From positions 1-64,000 of the forward strand of contig CAZJBS010000017.1 in the NCBI GenBank assembly GCA_964544475.1: 64,000 bases of DNA, written 5' to 3'. The translations under genes and the position numbers were made by a program. Positions within the stretch are counted from its first letter, which is position 1. Each line of letters begins with the position of its first letter. This DNA is from CAZJBS01 sp964544475. GTDB taxonomy: Bacteria; CLD3; SB21. The notes beneath the pieces are model-generated. The model was not told where the DNA came from, did no database searches, and saw only the letters and a list, made by a program, of their open reading frames with translations. Below, piece after piece: positions 16,006 to 24,856 of the stretch.

Positions 16006-17413
16006 CGGATTTCTCCATCTCGGTCACGCGCTCCTGAAACCGCCGCAGGACGCCGGACGCATCCACATCCGGCAACGCCGGCGCCCCCATCGCATCATCC
16101 ACGTACGCGGGCGTCCGCATGCCGTTGAGAACGGACGAGACACCATCCAACCGCATCATGATGGACAGCGCGATCCGGCTCAACGATGCCGTCGAGACGG
16201 GATAACCGCTGTCATAAAGCCACTGACGCACGCGGTCGGACGTGGATTGCGAGGAGGCGGAAACGAAACGCTCGACGTACTCCAGCGCCTGATTGATCTT
16301 GAGAACGAAATCGTTGCGCCAGGCGTCCCACTGCGGATTGTTCTCCAACTTCTCGTGCGTATGCCGGAGCCAGACGGTGAGCGGAGGCACAATGAACCGT
16401 TCCATGACGCCGTCCCAATGATCCCTCGACGGCAGTTCCATCGCAATTTTTTTCAGATAAGCCGCCAGCCCTTCCTTTTCCTCGCCAAACAAATACAGAT
16501 CGAACAACGATTGGAATGACGATTCCGATGCCTGCAGCGGACGCAACAGTTCATCGAGTTCGGCTTCCCCGGGACGGCTCTTGCCGTGCGGCACGAAATC
16601 GGCAAGCCGGATCAAACGATTCCGGAAAAACGCGTTGAGCGGACGGTTGATCAGCACGCCGATCTTTTCGTCCCGGCAAAAATCCAAAACCGTTTTTCCG
16701 CCGTTGGTCTCGAAGATGGCCCCGCCAGGTTCGTACAGATTCATCGGCAATTGGATGACGCGAAAGTGGTGATCGGACGAGAGGCGACGGGCGATGTCAA
16801 GGCACTCGGCTACGCTCACGCGCGCACGGTCTTTTTCATGGAATCCAAAATTGTTGGAACTGATGCCGTAATACCGTATGCGGCCCGCCGCCACCTGCGA
16901 TTCCAGGTATTCGAACGCATGTTTGATGCGGCGGTAGAATTCATGCAACGCCGCCTCGGTGATCGGGGACGAATGCGCCAGGTGGTTCAGGTAGTATTCC
17001 GGATTGTGGAGCAGATACACATCGCCATACGTTTGACCCAGCCGATGCAGGGAACGCTCCACCTGCGTTTCGAGAAAACTGGGATGCAGGCAATGCCAGA
17101 GCGCATTGGAGTAACGGACGGTTTCCGGGAACTCGCGCTCGTGGGCCAGTTCCATATTCTGGCCCTGGATGTAGCCGCCTTTGGTGACCAGAACCACTTT
17201 GTCGCGTTGATAGTCGCGTATGACACGCCCGATCAGGAGTTCGGAAAGGCCATCGCCGTAATTGGCGCTCGTGTCGACCAGGTTGCCGCCGAGGTCAAGG
17301 TACGTCCGCAAGGCCGTTTCGTGCTGGAAATTACCTTCGTTGACACGGTAACTTCCAAAGCCCATGACATGGACGTCATAACCCGTCGAACCCAGTGCGC
17401 GAAAAGGCGTCAT
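15992..17413 (-). CDS. Aldo/keto reductase family protein with C-terminal extension
   Basis: 473 residues from ATG 17413, chosen for GAGG seven bases upstream and because MTPFRALGSTGYDVHVMGFG matches the family start; the open frame to 17461 lacks such a site. The (beta/alpha)8 NADPH-dependent oxidoreductase residues are visible: Asp and Tyr in LVDTSANYGDG, Lys in VVLVTKGG and His in VYLLHNPEYY. At 473 residues it is about 150 longer than a standard family member; the extra helical C-terminal part is of unknown role. The substrate is unknown. It is the first gene of a two-gene unit with the phosphatase. Confidence 0.85.
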   Translation of the reverse strand: MTPFRALGSTGYDVHVMGFGSYRVNEGNFQHETALRTYLDLGGNLVDTSANYGDGLSELLIGRVIRDYQRDKVVLVTKGGYIQGQNMELAHEREFPETVRYSNALWHCLHPSFLETQVERSLHRLGQTYGDVYLLHNPEYYLNHLAHSSPITEAALHEFYRRIKHAFEYLESQVAAGRIRYYGISSNNFGFHEKDRARVSVAECLDIARRLSSDHHFRVIQLPMNLYEPGGAIFETNGGKTVLDFCRDEKIGVLINRPLNAFFRNRLIRLADFVPHGKSRPGEAELDELLRPLQASESSFQSLFDLYLFGEEKEGLAAYLKKIAMELPSRDHWDGVMERFIVPPLTVWLRHTHEKLENNPQWDAWRNDFVLKINQALEYVERFVSASSQSTSDRVRQWLYDSGYPVSTASLSRIALSIMMRLDGVSSVLNGMRTPAYVDDAMGAPALPDVDASGVLRRFQERVTEMEKSDDEA

Positions 17414-17505
17414 AAGAAATCCTCGGAAAACTCCGGGCAGTTTAAGGATTTTCCATAACAAAGTAAACCGATCAGATGGAAAAGTGCCGGAACCGCGAGC
17501 GTGAT

Positions 17506-18012
17506 TCAGCGACGGCCGTAAAACAACTGCACCAGTCCGGAAGAATATGACACGGTGTTGGTCAGCTTCAATGGGATGACGCGGGACAGATTTTGGAAGA
17601 GGGGTTTGCCAGAGCCCAACAGGAGCGGATGAACGGCGAGCTGGAGTTCGTCCACGAGATCCAGATTCATGAAAGTCGTGATCAGGATGGCGCCGCCAAA
17701 GAGCCAGATGTCTTTGCCGGGCAAATGCCGGATCCGATTCACTTCAGATTCAAGGTTATCCCTCACGATGGTGCCGTTTGGCAAGGCCGATGTCATGGTG
17801 GTCGAGAATATGTACCACGGCATGGCGCCGAACGGTCCGGGATCCTTTGCCAACAGGTCATAACTTTTCCGGCCCAGAAATATCGTATCGACGCGTCTGA
17901 GGAATTCCGACATGCCGTAGTCCTGGTCGGTCAGACACCAGCTGTAGTCGCCATGGGGGCCTTCGATGAATCCGTCCAGACTGACGGCGAGATTGAGAAT
18001 GATCCGGCGCAT
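17506..18012 (-). CDS. Dihydrofolate reductase-fold (RibD C-terminal-like) protein
   Basis: 168 residues of the YwjB/YyaP group: IILNLAVSLDGFIEGPHGDYSW at the start, VDTIFLGRKSYDLL, an NADPH-binding stretch DIWLFGGAILITTFMNLDLVDELQLAVHPLLLGSGKPLF. These share the fold of dihydrofolate reductase and RibD but their reaction is generally unknown. AAAGGAAACCC provides a ribosome-binding site before ATG 18012. It stands alone between the aldo/keto reductase and the DUF2807 gene, all on the minus strand. Confidence 0.85.
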   Translation of the reverse strand: MRRIILNLAVSLDGFIEGPHGDYSWCLTDQDYGMSEFLRRVDTIFLGRKSYDLLAKDPGPFGAMPWYIFSTTMTSALPNGTIVRDNLESEVNRIRHLPGKDIWLFGGAILITTFMNLDLVDELQLAVHPLLLGSGKPLFQNLSRVIPLKLTNTVSYSSGLVQLFYGRR

Positions 18013-18069
18013 GCGGGTTTCCTTTTTTGAAGAAACTTGGAAAGTATCCGGTAAGAATCAAATAGAAAT

Positions 18070-18094
18070 CCCCGGAATCAGGGGAATTCCGGGG
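18070..18094 (-). terminator. Possible terminator after the DUF2807 gene
   Basis: CCCCGGAAT and ATTCCGGGG form a 9-bp stem around seven bases, 33 bases beyond the DUF2807 stop; the minus strand continues with a weak T-rich stretch (TTTCTATTT). Confidence 0.4.
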
Positions 18095-18126
18095 ACCGAG
18101 GCATGACCGGTGGCCTCAGGAAAAGA

Positions 18127-18837
18127 CTACAATTTGCGAATCGTACCCGACCCGCTGACCTGCGTATTCAGTTTGTCCGGATTGCCGGTGTAGGAGACTT
18201 TGCCGCTGCCGGAAATGCTGATGTCCAGCGACGATTTGACATTGACTTTGCTGGCGCCCGAACCTGAAATCGAAATATCGTACCGATCGGCGGTCATTTC
18301 CAGCGCCGACACCGTGCCCGATCCGCTGATACCGACATCATGGCTCTCCGTGGTGCCCGTCAGACGCACATCGCCCGATCCGGCAATGGACGTCTTGATG
18401 GACCGGGCCTTGACATCCATCATGATACGGCCGGAGCCGCTGATTTTCAGGGTCAGGCGATCGCTGACGATCGGCGTTTCGCCCGTCACGTCGCCGGCTC
18501 CCGCCACGTGGAACATCTCGATCGTGGGCATGGTCACATACACATGGATATCCGAGTCATAGCGGAAATAGTCTTCGTCAATCTCCACATACAGCACGCC
18601 ATTTCGGACGCGGGTCTTCAGCGCTCTCAGCACATCGTCATCGGCCACAATGCGCAGTTTCTGGTCGGAACCCTGGGACACGAAAAGGTTTTCGCTTCCG
18701 CTGATGACGACGCTATGAAAGGCCTCGACCTTTCGCTCCTCCTCCCGTGTCTCCCCCGCCGCCGTCTTGACGCTGCATCCAAACGTCACCAGCGCCAGAA
18801 CGCCGATCATCATCAACCTTGGTATTCTTCTCTGCAT
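18127..18837 (-). CDS. DUF2807 (GIN-domain) secreted or lipid-anchored protein
   Basis: 236 residues with a signal peptide ending at a possible lipobox (LVTFGCS) and then a beta-solenoid built from repeated GSG steps: FHVAGAGDV, LTLKISGSGRI, SIAGSGDVRL, VGISGSGTV, ISISGSGASK, VSGSGTI. This is the DUF2807 / head GIN domain family, common in Bacteroidota-like bacteria, exported and of unknown role, presumed structural or adhesive. The gene is transcribed divergently from the RarD-type permease gene across a 192-base region holding repeated operator-like sites. Confidence 0.85.
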   Translation of the reverse strand: MQRRIPRLMMIGVLALVTFGCSVKTAAGETREEERKVEAFHSVVISGSENLFVSQGSDQKLRIVADDDVLRALKTRVRNGVLYVEIDEDYFRYDSDIHVYVTMPTIEMFHVAGAGDVTGETPIVSDRLTLKISGSGRIMMDVKARSIKTSIAGSGDVRLTGTTESHDVGISGSGTVSALEMTADRYDISISGSGASKVNVKSSLDISISGSGKVSYTGNPDKLNTQVSGSGTIRKL

Positions 18838-18931
18838 AGAACCTCCGTGATGTTATAGTCCTTATACTAAAGAGAATCCAACATGTTTCGCGGGCATCGC
18901 ATTCATAATGGCCGACCCGATTATTGCCAAA

Positions 18932-19028
18932 ATTGGCCCTTTACATGTGATCAGCAAATGGCTATATTGGCCTATAAAATTAGTCCAATACATGGATTGG
19001 ACTACTCAGCATTACAAATATTGGTCTA
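18932..19028 (+). promoter_or_regulatory. Cluster of ATTGGNCTA sites with promoter (putative MocR/PdxR operator)
   Basis: Direct copies ATTGGCCTA (18966), ATTGGACTA (18996) and ATTGGTCTA (19020), a weaker ATTGGCCCT (18932), and an inverted copy TAGTCCAAT (18981) that forms a 9-bp inverted repeat with the 18996 copy. A promoter of the window's type (TTTA at 18940, 19 bases, TATATTGG at 18963) overlaps the second site. PdxR-type MocR operators, as I recall them, contain a GTGGWCTA-like core in direct and inverted copies. A MocR gene lies downstream at 23291. Confidence 0.55.
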
Positions 19029-19029
19029 T

Positions 19030-19950
19030 ATGTCTCATAAGAAGTTTTTTTTGTCCGGCTTGAGTTCCTATCTGATTTGGGGATTCGTTCCCGTCTTCCT
19101 GAAGATCCTGTCAGAATACGATGATCTTGAAGTGATATTTTATCGAATGCTGATGGCCGCTGTGGTGATTGCGATCATGGTGCCTTCCGTCTTTGGAGAA
19201 TGCCGGCGCGTGTGGCAAGAATCCAGATCGGACTTCGGCCGGATGATGGTTCGCAATGTGGTCGGCGGCGCCCTGCTTGCCACCAACTGGGTATCGTATA
19301 TCTACGTGGTCAATCACGTGAGCATCAACGCCGCATCTTTCGCCTATCTGATACTCCCGATCGCCACGGCTTTTCTGGCCTATTTCACGCTCGCCGAAAA
19401 ACTCACGACCAACAAATGGGCGGGCGTGGCTTTGAGCGCCATCAGCTGTTATCTGATGGCCAATATCGACATCCGGCAGGTCCTGTACATTTCGGCCATC
19501 ACCCTGTCGTACGCGTTCTATCTGATCACGCAACGACGCAACACCCTGTTGAGCCGGCGCATGAGCCTCACCATACAAATGGCGGCCGGCACGGCGCTCA
19601 TGCTCCTGATCAATCCGGTCCAGTCGAATCCCGTGGATCTGGGTATCACGTTCTGGACGGTCATTGTTGTGCTGTCCGTATTTTTTACGATCACCCCTCT
19701 GCTCCTGAATCTGTATGCTCTCAACGGTATGGAATCCTCCCAGCTGGCCTTTCTGATTTACGTCAATCCGATCATCAGTTTTTGGATCGGCATCCTTGGA
19801 TATGGCGAATCGCTGAACGTCACCGCGATTGTCGCGTACAGTCTGCTGGCAGTGGCCATCGTGATATTTAACTGGGACATTCTGCGTGCCGTTGTGGCGC
19901 GGGCCCATGGCCGGCGTCCGGCGGTGGCGCCCGATGTCGTGATGGATTAG
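19030..19950 (+). CDS. RarD/EamA-type drug/metabolite transporter
   Basis: 306 residues from ATG 19030. The frame is open back to 18883, but MSHKKFFLSGLSSYLIWG is the usual start of RarD-like proteins and the upstream bases are an operator region; no ribosome-binding site is visible. There are about ten membrane helices and two EamA repeats (VFLKILSEYDDLEVIFYRML; YILPI-like helix; FLIYVNPIISFWIGILGYGE). RarD-type permeases export or exchange small metabolites; the substrate is unknown. It heads the long plus-strand run ending at pdxS. Confidence 0.85.
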   Translation: MSHKKFFLSGLSSYLIWGFVPVFLKILSEYDDLEVIFYRMLMAAVVIAIMVPSVFGECRRVWQESRSDFGRMMVRNVVGGALLATNWVSYIYVVNHVSINAASFAYLILPIATAFLAYFTLAEKLTTNKWAGVALSAISCYLMANIDIRQVLYISAITLSYAFYLITQRRNTLLSRRMSLTIQMAAGTALMLLINPVQSNPVDLGITFWTVIVVLSVFFTITPLLLNLYALNGMESSQLAFLIYVNPIISFWIGILGYGESLNVTAIVAYSLLAVAIVIFNWDILRAVVARAHGRRPAVAPDVVMD

Positions 19951-20000
19951 CGATCGTTTCGGAGATCCGTCAATGCATCACCAGTAACAAGGAAAGAACC

Positions 20001-20519
20001 ATGATCACCAAGCCCGCGACCATGCAACTGCCGGATTTCTACATGCGGTACATCGACCAGGTGTCGGACGGCGATCTGATCGTCCAACTGGAACTCATCC
20101 ACCGGCGCACCAACAATCTGCTGCGGTCGAAACGGGACGATGAATTGGATTTCCAATATGCGCCGGACAAATGGACCATCCGGGAGATCATTGCCCACCT
20201 CATCGACGGCGAACGCGTTTTCGCCTACCGCGCGCTCCGGTTCTCGCGCAACGATCCCACGGAACTCGCGTCGTTTGACGAAAACCTTTTTGCCCCTGAA
20301 TCCAACGCCGGACAACGCCGCGGCAGGGATTTGCTGGATGAATTCGATCTGGTGCGCGCGTCCACCGTGGCCATGTACCGGGGATTCTCCGACGTCATGC
20401 TGGACCGCCGCGGCAGCGCCAACAAGACCGTCCTTTCAGTCCGCGAATTGGGATTCATCATGGCCGGTCATGAAGTGCATCATCAAAACATCCTGCTGGA
20501 AAGATACTTGAACAAATGA
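20001..20519 (+). CDS. DinB-superfamily protein
   Basis: 172 residues forming the DinB/YfiT four-helix bundle, with the metal-binding histidines in IIAHLIDGERVFAYRALRF (about 55-75) and GHEVHHQNILLERYL near the C-terminus. Family members include bacillithiol- and mycothiol-dependent S-transferases and metal hydrolases, but most are uncharacterised. The stop overlaps the start of the next gene (ATGA), so it is translationally coupled to the ATP-grasp ligase. It is one of three DinB-fold proteins within 6.5 kb. Confidence 0.8.
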   Translation: MITKPATMQLPDFYMRYIDQVSDGDLIVQLELIHRRTNNLLRSKRDDELDFQYAPDKWTIREIIAHLIDGERVFAYRALRFSRNDPTELASFDENLFAPESNAGQRRGRDLLDEFDLVRASTVAMYRGFSDVMLDRRGSANKTVLSVRELGFIMAGHEVHHQNILLERYLNK

Positions 20520-21367
20520 AACGCATCGGTTTGGTCACCAACAAAGAGCACGCCAACCTCACGCCGGACGACCGTCTTGTCCTTGGCCATGTTCTGCCAG
20601 ACCGGGTGGCCATCGAACCGGCCGTCTGGGACGCCGACATCGATTGGATGACTTTTGACGGACTAATCATTCGTTCGCCCTGGGACTACACTCAGAAATA
20701 CCCCGCCTTCCTGCAATGGCTGGTGCGCATCGAGAAGACCGGCATCCCCATGTGGAACCCGCCGGACATCGTACGATGGAATTCCGACAAAAAATACCTC
20801 GTGGATCTCGCGGAAAAAGGATTCCAGGTTCCGCCGACGGCCTACATCAAGCACTGGGACCGGTTGTATCTGGATGAACTCGACCTCGACGCCGATGGAT
20901 GGTTTGTGATCAAACCAACCGTATCGGCTTCCGGCAAACGAACCTACAAGGTGACGCTGGATCAGGAAGGCCAGAATACATTTGACAATCTGGTCCTGCA
21001 GACCGATGTCATGGTGCAGGCGTTCATGCCGGAAATCGAGTCCGAAGGCGAATACTCGTTCATTTTTTTCTGGGGCGAATTCAGCCACGCGGCCATCAAG
21101 CGGCCGCAGAACGGCGATTTCCGTGTTCAGACGTACTACGGCGGTACGGTCCGCGGCGTCCAGGCGCCCGATCACCTGATCGAACAGGCCCGGAGCGTGG
21201 TGGCATCCGTTGCGACGCCACTGATGTATGCCCGTGTGGATGGCGTCAACCGCGGCGGCACGCTGATTCTGATGGAACTCGAGCTGATCGAGCCGAGCCT
21301 TTACCTGGCGAGTCATCCCGACGCTCCGGCGCGGTTTGCGCACGCCATTCACCGGATATGGAAATGA
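20516..21367 (+). CDS. ATP-grasp ligase of the DcsG-like family
   Basis: 283 residues. The N-terminal part (WDADIDWMTFDGLIIRSPWDY, MWNPPDIVRWNSDKKYL) is typical of the single-domain ATP-grasp family that includes DcsG of cycloserine biosynthesis. The nucleotide- and metal-binding segments are GWFVIKPTVSASGKRTYKV, QAFMPEIESEGEYSFIFF and LMELELIEPSLYL (the last carrying the metal-binding Glu residues). The enzymes join a carboxylate to an amine or thiol through an acyl phosphate. The substrate is unknown. Overlaps with both neighbours place it inside one operon with DinB, GNAT and cupin genes. Confidence 0.82.
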   Translation: MKRIGLVTNKEHANLTPDDRLVLGHVLPDRVAIEPAVWDADIDWMTFDGLIIRSPWDYTQKYPAFLQWLVRIEKTGIPMWNPPDIVRWNSDKKYLVDLAEKGFQVPPTAYIKHWDRLYLDELDLDADGWFVIKPTVSASGKRTYKVTLDQEGQNTFDNLVLQTDVMVQAFMPEIESEGEYSFIFFWGEFSHAAIKRPQNGDFRVQTYYGGTVRGVQAPDHLIEQARSVVASVATPLMYARVDGVNRGGTLILMELELIEPSLYLASHPDAPARFAHAIHRIWK

Positions 21368-21780
21368 CGCAACCCATCAAATATCGACCGGGCAACGACC
21401 TCGACGTCGACGAAGTGATCGCCCTCTACCGGGCTTCCACGCTGGGTGAACGCCGCCCGGTGGACGATCGTGAACGCATGCGCCGCATGATCGCCGAAGC
21501 CAATCTCGTGATCACCGCCCGATTGGACGGCCGTCTGGTTGGGATCGCCCGATCCGTCACGGATTTTGTTTATGCCACATATCTGGCCGACCTCGCGGTG
21601 GACCAGGCTTTTCAGAAATCGGGCATCGGCCGGGAACTCATCCGGCGGACGCAGGCGGCCGCCCCGCAGGCCAATGTGATCCTGCTCGCCGCCCCCAAAG
21701 CCGTCGGCTATTACCCGCGTATCGGTTTCACCCAGCATCCCAGCGCCTGGACGCTGAAACCCGGAGACCACCTGCGATGA
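21358..21780 (+). CDS. GNAT-family N-acetyltransferase
   Basis: 140 residues; an alternative start is ATG 21364, which forms an ATGA overlap with the ATP-grasp stop. The acetyl-CoA-binding motif A is clear: YLADLAVDQAFQKSGIGRELIRRTQ (V-x-x-x-x-Gln-x-x-Gly-Ile-Gly), followed by ILLAAPKAVGYYPRIGF. It would acetylate an amine on a small molecule or protein; the substrate is unknown. The stop overlaps the start of the cupin gene, so ATP-grasp, GNAT and cupin are translated as a block. Confidence 0.85.
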   Translation: MEMTQPIKYRPGNDLDVDEVIALYRASTLGERRPVDDRERMRRMIAEANLVITARLDGRLVGIARSVTDFVYATYLADLAVDQAFQKSGIGRELIRRTQAAAPQANVILLAAPKAVGYYPRIGFTQHPSAWTLKPGDHLR

Positions 21781-22112
21781 TCTCCCACAAAACAGCAGAA
21801 CACTACGAGTGGGGAGCCGGTTGCGACGGCTGGCACCTCGTCAAGAACGAAGGGATGAGCGTTATTCACGAAAAAATACCGCCCGGCGGCGCCGAAAAAC
21901 GCCACTATCACGCCGTGAGCCGGCAGTTCTTCTTTGTGTTGAATGGACAACTGACTATGGAACTCGGCGACCGGCGGGAGTTGCTGCACCCTCATCAGGG
22001 TATTGAAATCGCCCCGTCCGTCCCGCACCAGGCCGTCAACGATTCGCCGCACGATGTTGAATTTCTCGTTATTTCCGTTCCTCCGGGCCGGGAGGACCGT
22101 GTATATGTGTGA
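21777..22112 (+). CDS. Single-domain cupin protein
   Basis: 111 residues in a cupin barrel. The metal-binding motif 1 is PGGAEKRHYHAVSRQFFFVLNG (His, His, and a Gln in the usual Glu position) and motif 2 is GIEIAPSVPHQAVN. Small cupins serve as metal-dependent dioxygenases, isomerases, epimerases or ligand sensors. The start overlaps the GNAT stop by four bases. Specific function is not predictable. Confidence 0.85.
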   Translation: MISHKTAEHYEWGAGCDGWHLVKNEGMSVIHEKIPPGGAEKRHYHAVSRQFFFVLNGQLTMELGDRRELLHPHQGIEIAPSVPHQAVNDSPHDVEFLVISVPPGREDRVYV

Positions 22113-22136
22113 CCTCAACCCAAGGTGGAGACGTTG

Positions 22137-23276
22137 ATGCAAAGAGATACGTTGTGTGTGCATGCGGGTGTGCTGGATGACACCGTGACCGGAGGCGCCA
22201 ATTCGCCGATCTACACCTCGACGGCCACGGGTTACCTGGACGGCGAAACGCTGTTCTATCCCCGCTACTTCAACACGCCCAATCAAAATGCCGTCGCCGA
22301 AAAAATCAGCGCACTCGAACATGGGGAAGACGCGCTGGTATTCAGCTCCGGCATGGCGGCCATCTCCACGACGTTTTTTGCGTTCCTGAAACGCGGCGAT
22401 CACGTCCTTTTGCAGAAGGATCTGTACGGCGGCACCCATCAATTCATCGTCAACGACCTGGCCCGCTTTGGCATCGCGTATACGCTGGCGGATCCTGCCG
22501 ATTTTGAAAAGGCCTGCACGCCGGCCACGCGGATGGTCTACATCGAGTCGCCGTCCAATCCGCTTCTGCGTATCACCGACATCCGTGCCGTCGCGTCCTG
22601 GGCGCGTCAAAAAGGGCTTCTGACGGTGATCGACAACACGTTCGCATCCCCCGTCAATCAGAATCCATTGACGCTGGGCGTGGATGTCGTCGTGCACAGC
22701 GGCACCAAATACCTCGGCGGCCACAGCGACCTGTGTTGCGGCATCGTGGTGACCTCGAAAGCGCTGGCCGCGACGATCCGGGGATATGGCACGCATTTCG
22801 GAGGCTGTCCGGACCCGCACACATGTTATTTGCTGGAACGCAGTCTGAAGACCCTGTCGCTTCGCGTCTCCCGTCAAAACGACAACGCCGGATACCTGGC
22901 GGCCTTCCTGTCGGCGCATCCCCGTGTGGCACGCGTGTTTTATCCCGGCCTTGCGACGGACCCGGGCCATTCGGTGGCACGATCCCAGATGTCGGGATTC
23001 GGCGGCATGGTGGCGTTCGAAGTTCGCGGCACGGCCTCCGATGCCGAACGCTTCCAACGTCGTCTCAAAATCATCCGGCCGGCCGTGAGTCTCGGCGGCG
23101 TTGAATCCGTCATTTGTTCGCCGGTCCGCACATCCCACAAGCGGTTGTCGCCGGAAGAGCGCGCAACGATGGGCGTCACCGATACGTTGCTCCGGTTGTC
23201 CGTGGGCATCGAAGATATTCGCGATCTCGAGTCGGACCTGACAAACGCGCTGGAAGCGCCATCCAAGGTTGGTTAG
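22137..23276 (+). CDS. Trans-sulfuration PLP enzyme (cystathionine gamma-synthase / gamma-lyase family)
   Basis: 379 residues from ATG 22137, six bases after GGAG; the GTG at 22125 lies within that ribosome-binding site. The Cys/Met-metabolism PLP fold is unmistakable: FSSGMAAISTTFFAFL, KDLYGGTH, YIESPSNPLLRITDI, VIDNTFASPVNQNPL and the PLP lysine in VVHSGTKYLGGHSD. Members make or cleave cystathionine, or release methanethiol from methionine. The usual Tyr-Asn-Arg positions read YPRYFNTPNQ, so the family assignment is firm but the exact reaction is not. The neighbouring MocR regulator and PdxS both deal with PLP. Confidence 0.85.
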   Translation: MQRDTLCVHAGVLDDTVTGGANSPIYTSTATGYLDGETLFYPRYFNTPNQNAVAEKISALEHGEDALVFSSGMAAISTTFFAFLKRGDHVLLQKDLYGGTHQFIVNDLARFGIAYTLADPADFEKACTPATRMVYIESPSNPLLRITDIRAVASWARQKGLLTVIDNTFASPVNQNPLTLGVDVVVHSGTKYLGGHSDLCCGIVVTSKALAATIRGYGTHFGGCPDPHTCYLLERSLKTLSLRVSRQNDNAGYLAAFLSAHPRVARVFYPGLATDPGHSVARSQMSGFGGMVAFEVRGTASDAERFQRRLKIIRPAVSLGGVESVICSPVRTSHKRLSPEERATMGVTDTLLRLSVGIEDIRDLESDLTNALEAPSKVG

Positions 23277-23290
23277 ACCAGGAGAAATCC

Positions 23291-24832
23291 ATGTTATTTG
23301 AATTGAACAAGGAAACCGGCATTCCGCTATATGTGCAGATCGAGTCCCGCATCGTCGATCTGATACAGAACGGCATTCTTAAAGCCGACGAAAAACTGCC
23401 GGCCACGCGGGAACTCGCCGACCAGCTCGCCGTCCACCGCAACACCGTCGTCCAGGCTTACCAGGAACTCGAAGTCAAAGGCCTCGTGTATTCCGACGTC
23501 GGCCGCGGCACGTTTGTCAACCGTCACGCCTGGCAGGCCAGCCAGCGGGTCCGGACGGAAATGCCGGCCCCCGAGAGCCCTTTTTCATTCGAGGGTTTGT
23601 ACTCCGGCCTGTGGAGCGCCGCCGAAGACATCACCATCACCCAGATCGAAAACATCGTGCGCACGTGCCAGCGACCGAATGACGTCATCTCCTTTGCCTC
23701 CGTCGTGCCGGACAGCCAGATATTTCCTTTGCGCGAATTCCAGAACTGCACCTACCAGGCCATTCAGCACTACGGCGTGGACCTCCTGGAAATGGGCGAC
23801 ACGCAGGGGTTCCGGCCGTTCCTCGAATACCTGCCCAAATTTCTCATCCGGCGCGGCATGACGGTTCACCCCGACGACATGATCGTCGTCAATGGCATCC
23901 AGCAGGGACTCGATCTGATCGGCCGGATACTGATCAATCCCGGCGACCTCGTGATCACCGAGGAATTGACCTACCGCGGCGCGCTGCGGGTCTTCTCCAC
24001 CCTGGGCGCTTCGGTGATCGGCATGCCCGTCGAGAGCGACGGCATGCGGATGGACGTGTTGCAGACGGTATTGGAACGCCAGAAGGTGAAATGCATCTAC
24101 ACGGTGCCCACGTTTCAGAATCCGACGGGCCGCGTGATGTCCCTCGAAAAACGCAAACGTCTCCTGGAATTGGCCGGCCTGTACGGCGTGCCGGTGATCG
24201 AAGACCAATACGCCAATGAACTGCGTTTCGACGGCCGGGAAATCCTGCCTCTCAGCGTACTGGATCGCCGCGGTCTGGTCATCGCCGTCAGCAGTTTTTC
24301 AAAGATCCTCTTCCACGGCATCCGGCTGGGCTGGATCGTCAGCCGCAATCCGGAATTCGTCCGCAAACTGGCTCTCGCCAAGCGTATGACGGACTGGCAA
24401 AGCAACTATCTCGTGCAGGGCGCCATCCTGGAATTCTGTGAAAAAGGATATTTTGACAAATACCTTAAGAAAAAACTCCGCATTCTGCGGGACCGCCGTG
24501 ACGCGATGCACGCGTCGGTGACCCGTCATTTCCCCGAAGAGTGTTCCCATCACTGGCCGGAGGGCGGCTTGTTTGAATGGGTGGAGACGCCGCCGGACAT
24601 CAATGCGTATGAAGTATTGATGGAAACACGCAAGCAGGGCGTGCTGTTCACGCCCAAGAAATTTTTCGCCGTCCATGCGGACGTGGACAACGGCATGCGG
24701 CTGGGCTTTGTGTCGTACCCGGCCGATCGTATCGACCAGGGCATTTCCGTTCTTGGTCAAACGCTCAAACATATGATGGTCTCGCGGCGCGAAACGGGTG
24801 GCGTTCATCGCCGCCTGGCGCCGGTGATCTGA
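23291..24832 (+). CDS. MocR-family transcriptional regulator (GntR HTH plus aminotransferase domain)
   Basis: 513 residues from ATG 23291 behind AGGAG; the longer open frame overlaps the previous gene and is rejected. The winged-helix GntR domain is at about 1-75 (GIPLYVQIESRIVDLIQNG, LPATRELADQLAVHRNTVVQAYQELEVKGLV). A fold-type I aminotransferase domain follows from about 130, with the PLP lysine in VSSFSKILFHGIRLGW. MocR proteins sense PLP or amino-compound aldimines; PdxR-type members control pdxST, and others sit beside EamA permeases. Both targets are present in this run of genes, and candidate operator repeats lie at 18932-19028. Confidence 0.9.
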   Translation: MLFELNKETGIPLYVQIESRIVDLIQNGILKADEKLPATRELADQLAVHRNTVVQAYQELEVKGLVYSDVGRGTFVNRHAWQASQRVRTEMPAPESPFSFEGLYSGLWSAAEDITITQIENIVRTCQRPNDVISFASVVPDSQIFPLREFQNCTYQAIQHYGVDLLEMGDTQGFRPFLEYLPKFLIRRGMTVHPDDMIVVNGIQQGLDLIGRILINPGDLVITEELTYRGALRVFSTLGASVIGMPVESDGMRMDVLQTVLERQKVKCIYTVPTFQNPTGRVMSLEKRKRLLELAGLYGVPVIEDQYANELRFDGREILPLSVLDRRGLVIAVSSFSKILFHGIRLGWIVSRNPEFVRKLALAKRMTDWQSNYLVQGAILEFCEKGYFDKYLKKKLRILRDRRDAMHASVTRHFPEECSHHWPEGGLFEWVETPPDINAYEVLMETRKQGVLFTPKKFFAVHADVDNGMRLGFVSYPADRIDQGISVLGQTLKHMMVSRRETGGVHRRLAPVI

Positions 24833-24856
24833 GGAGAAGAACGATTTGCTGCGAAC

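Noticed and set aside
18031..18044. GAAACTTGGAAAGT as a third full copy of the 3067-3097 palindrome
   Set aside because: Only one arm is present and it differs at one base, so no palindrome forms.
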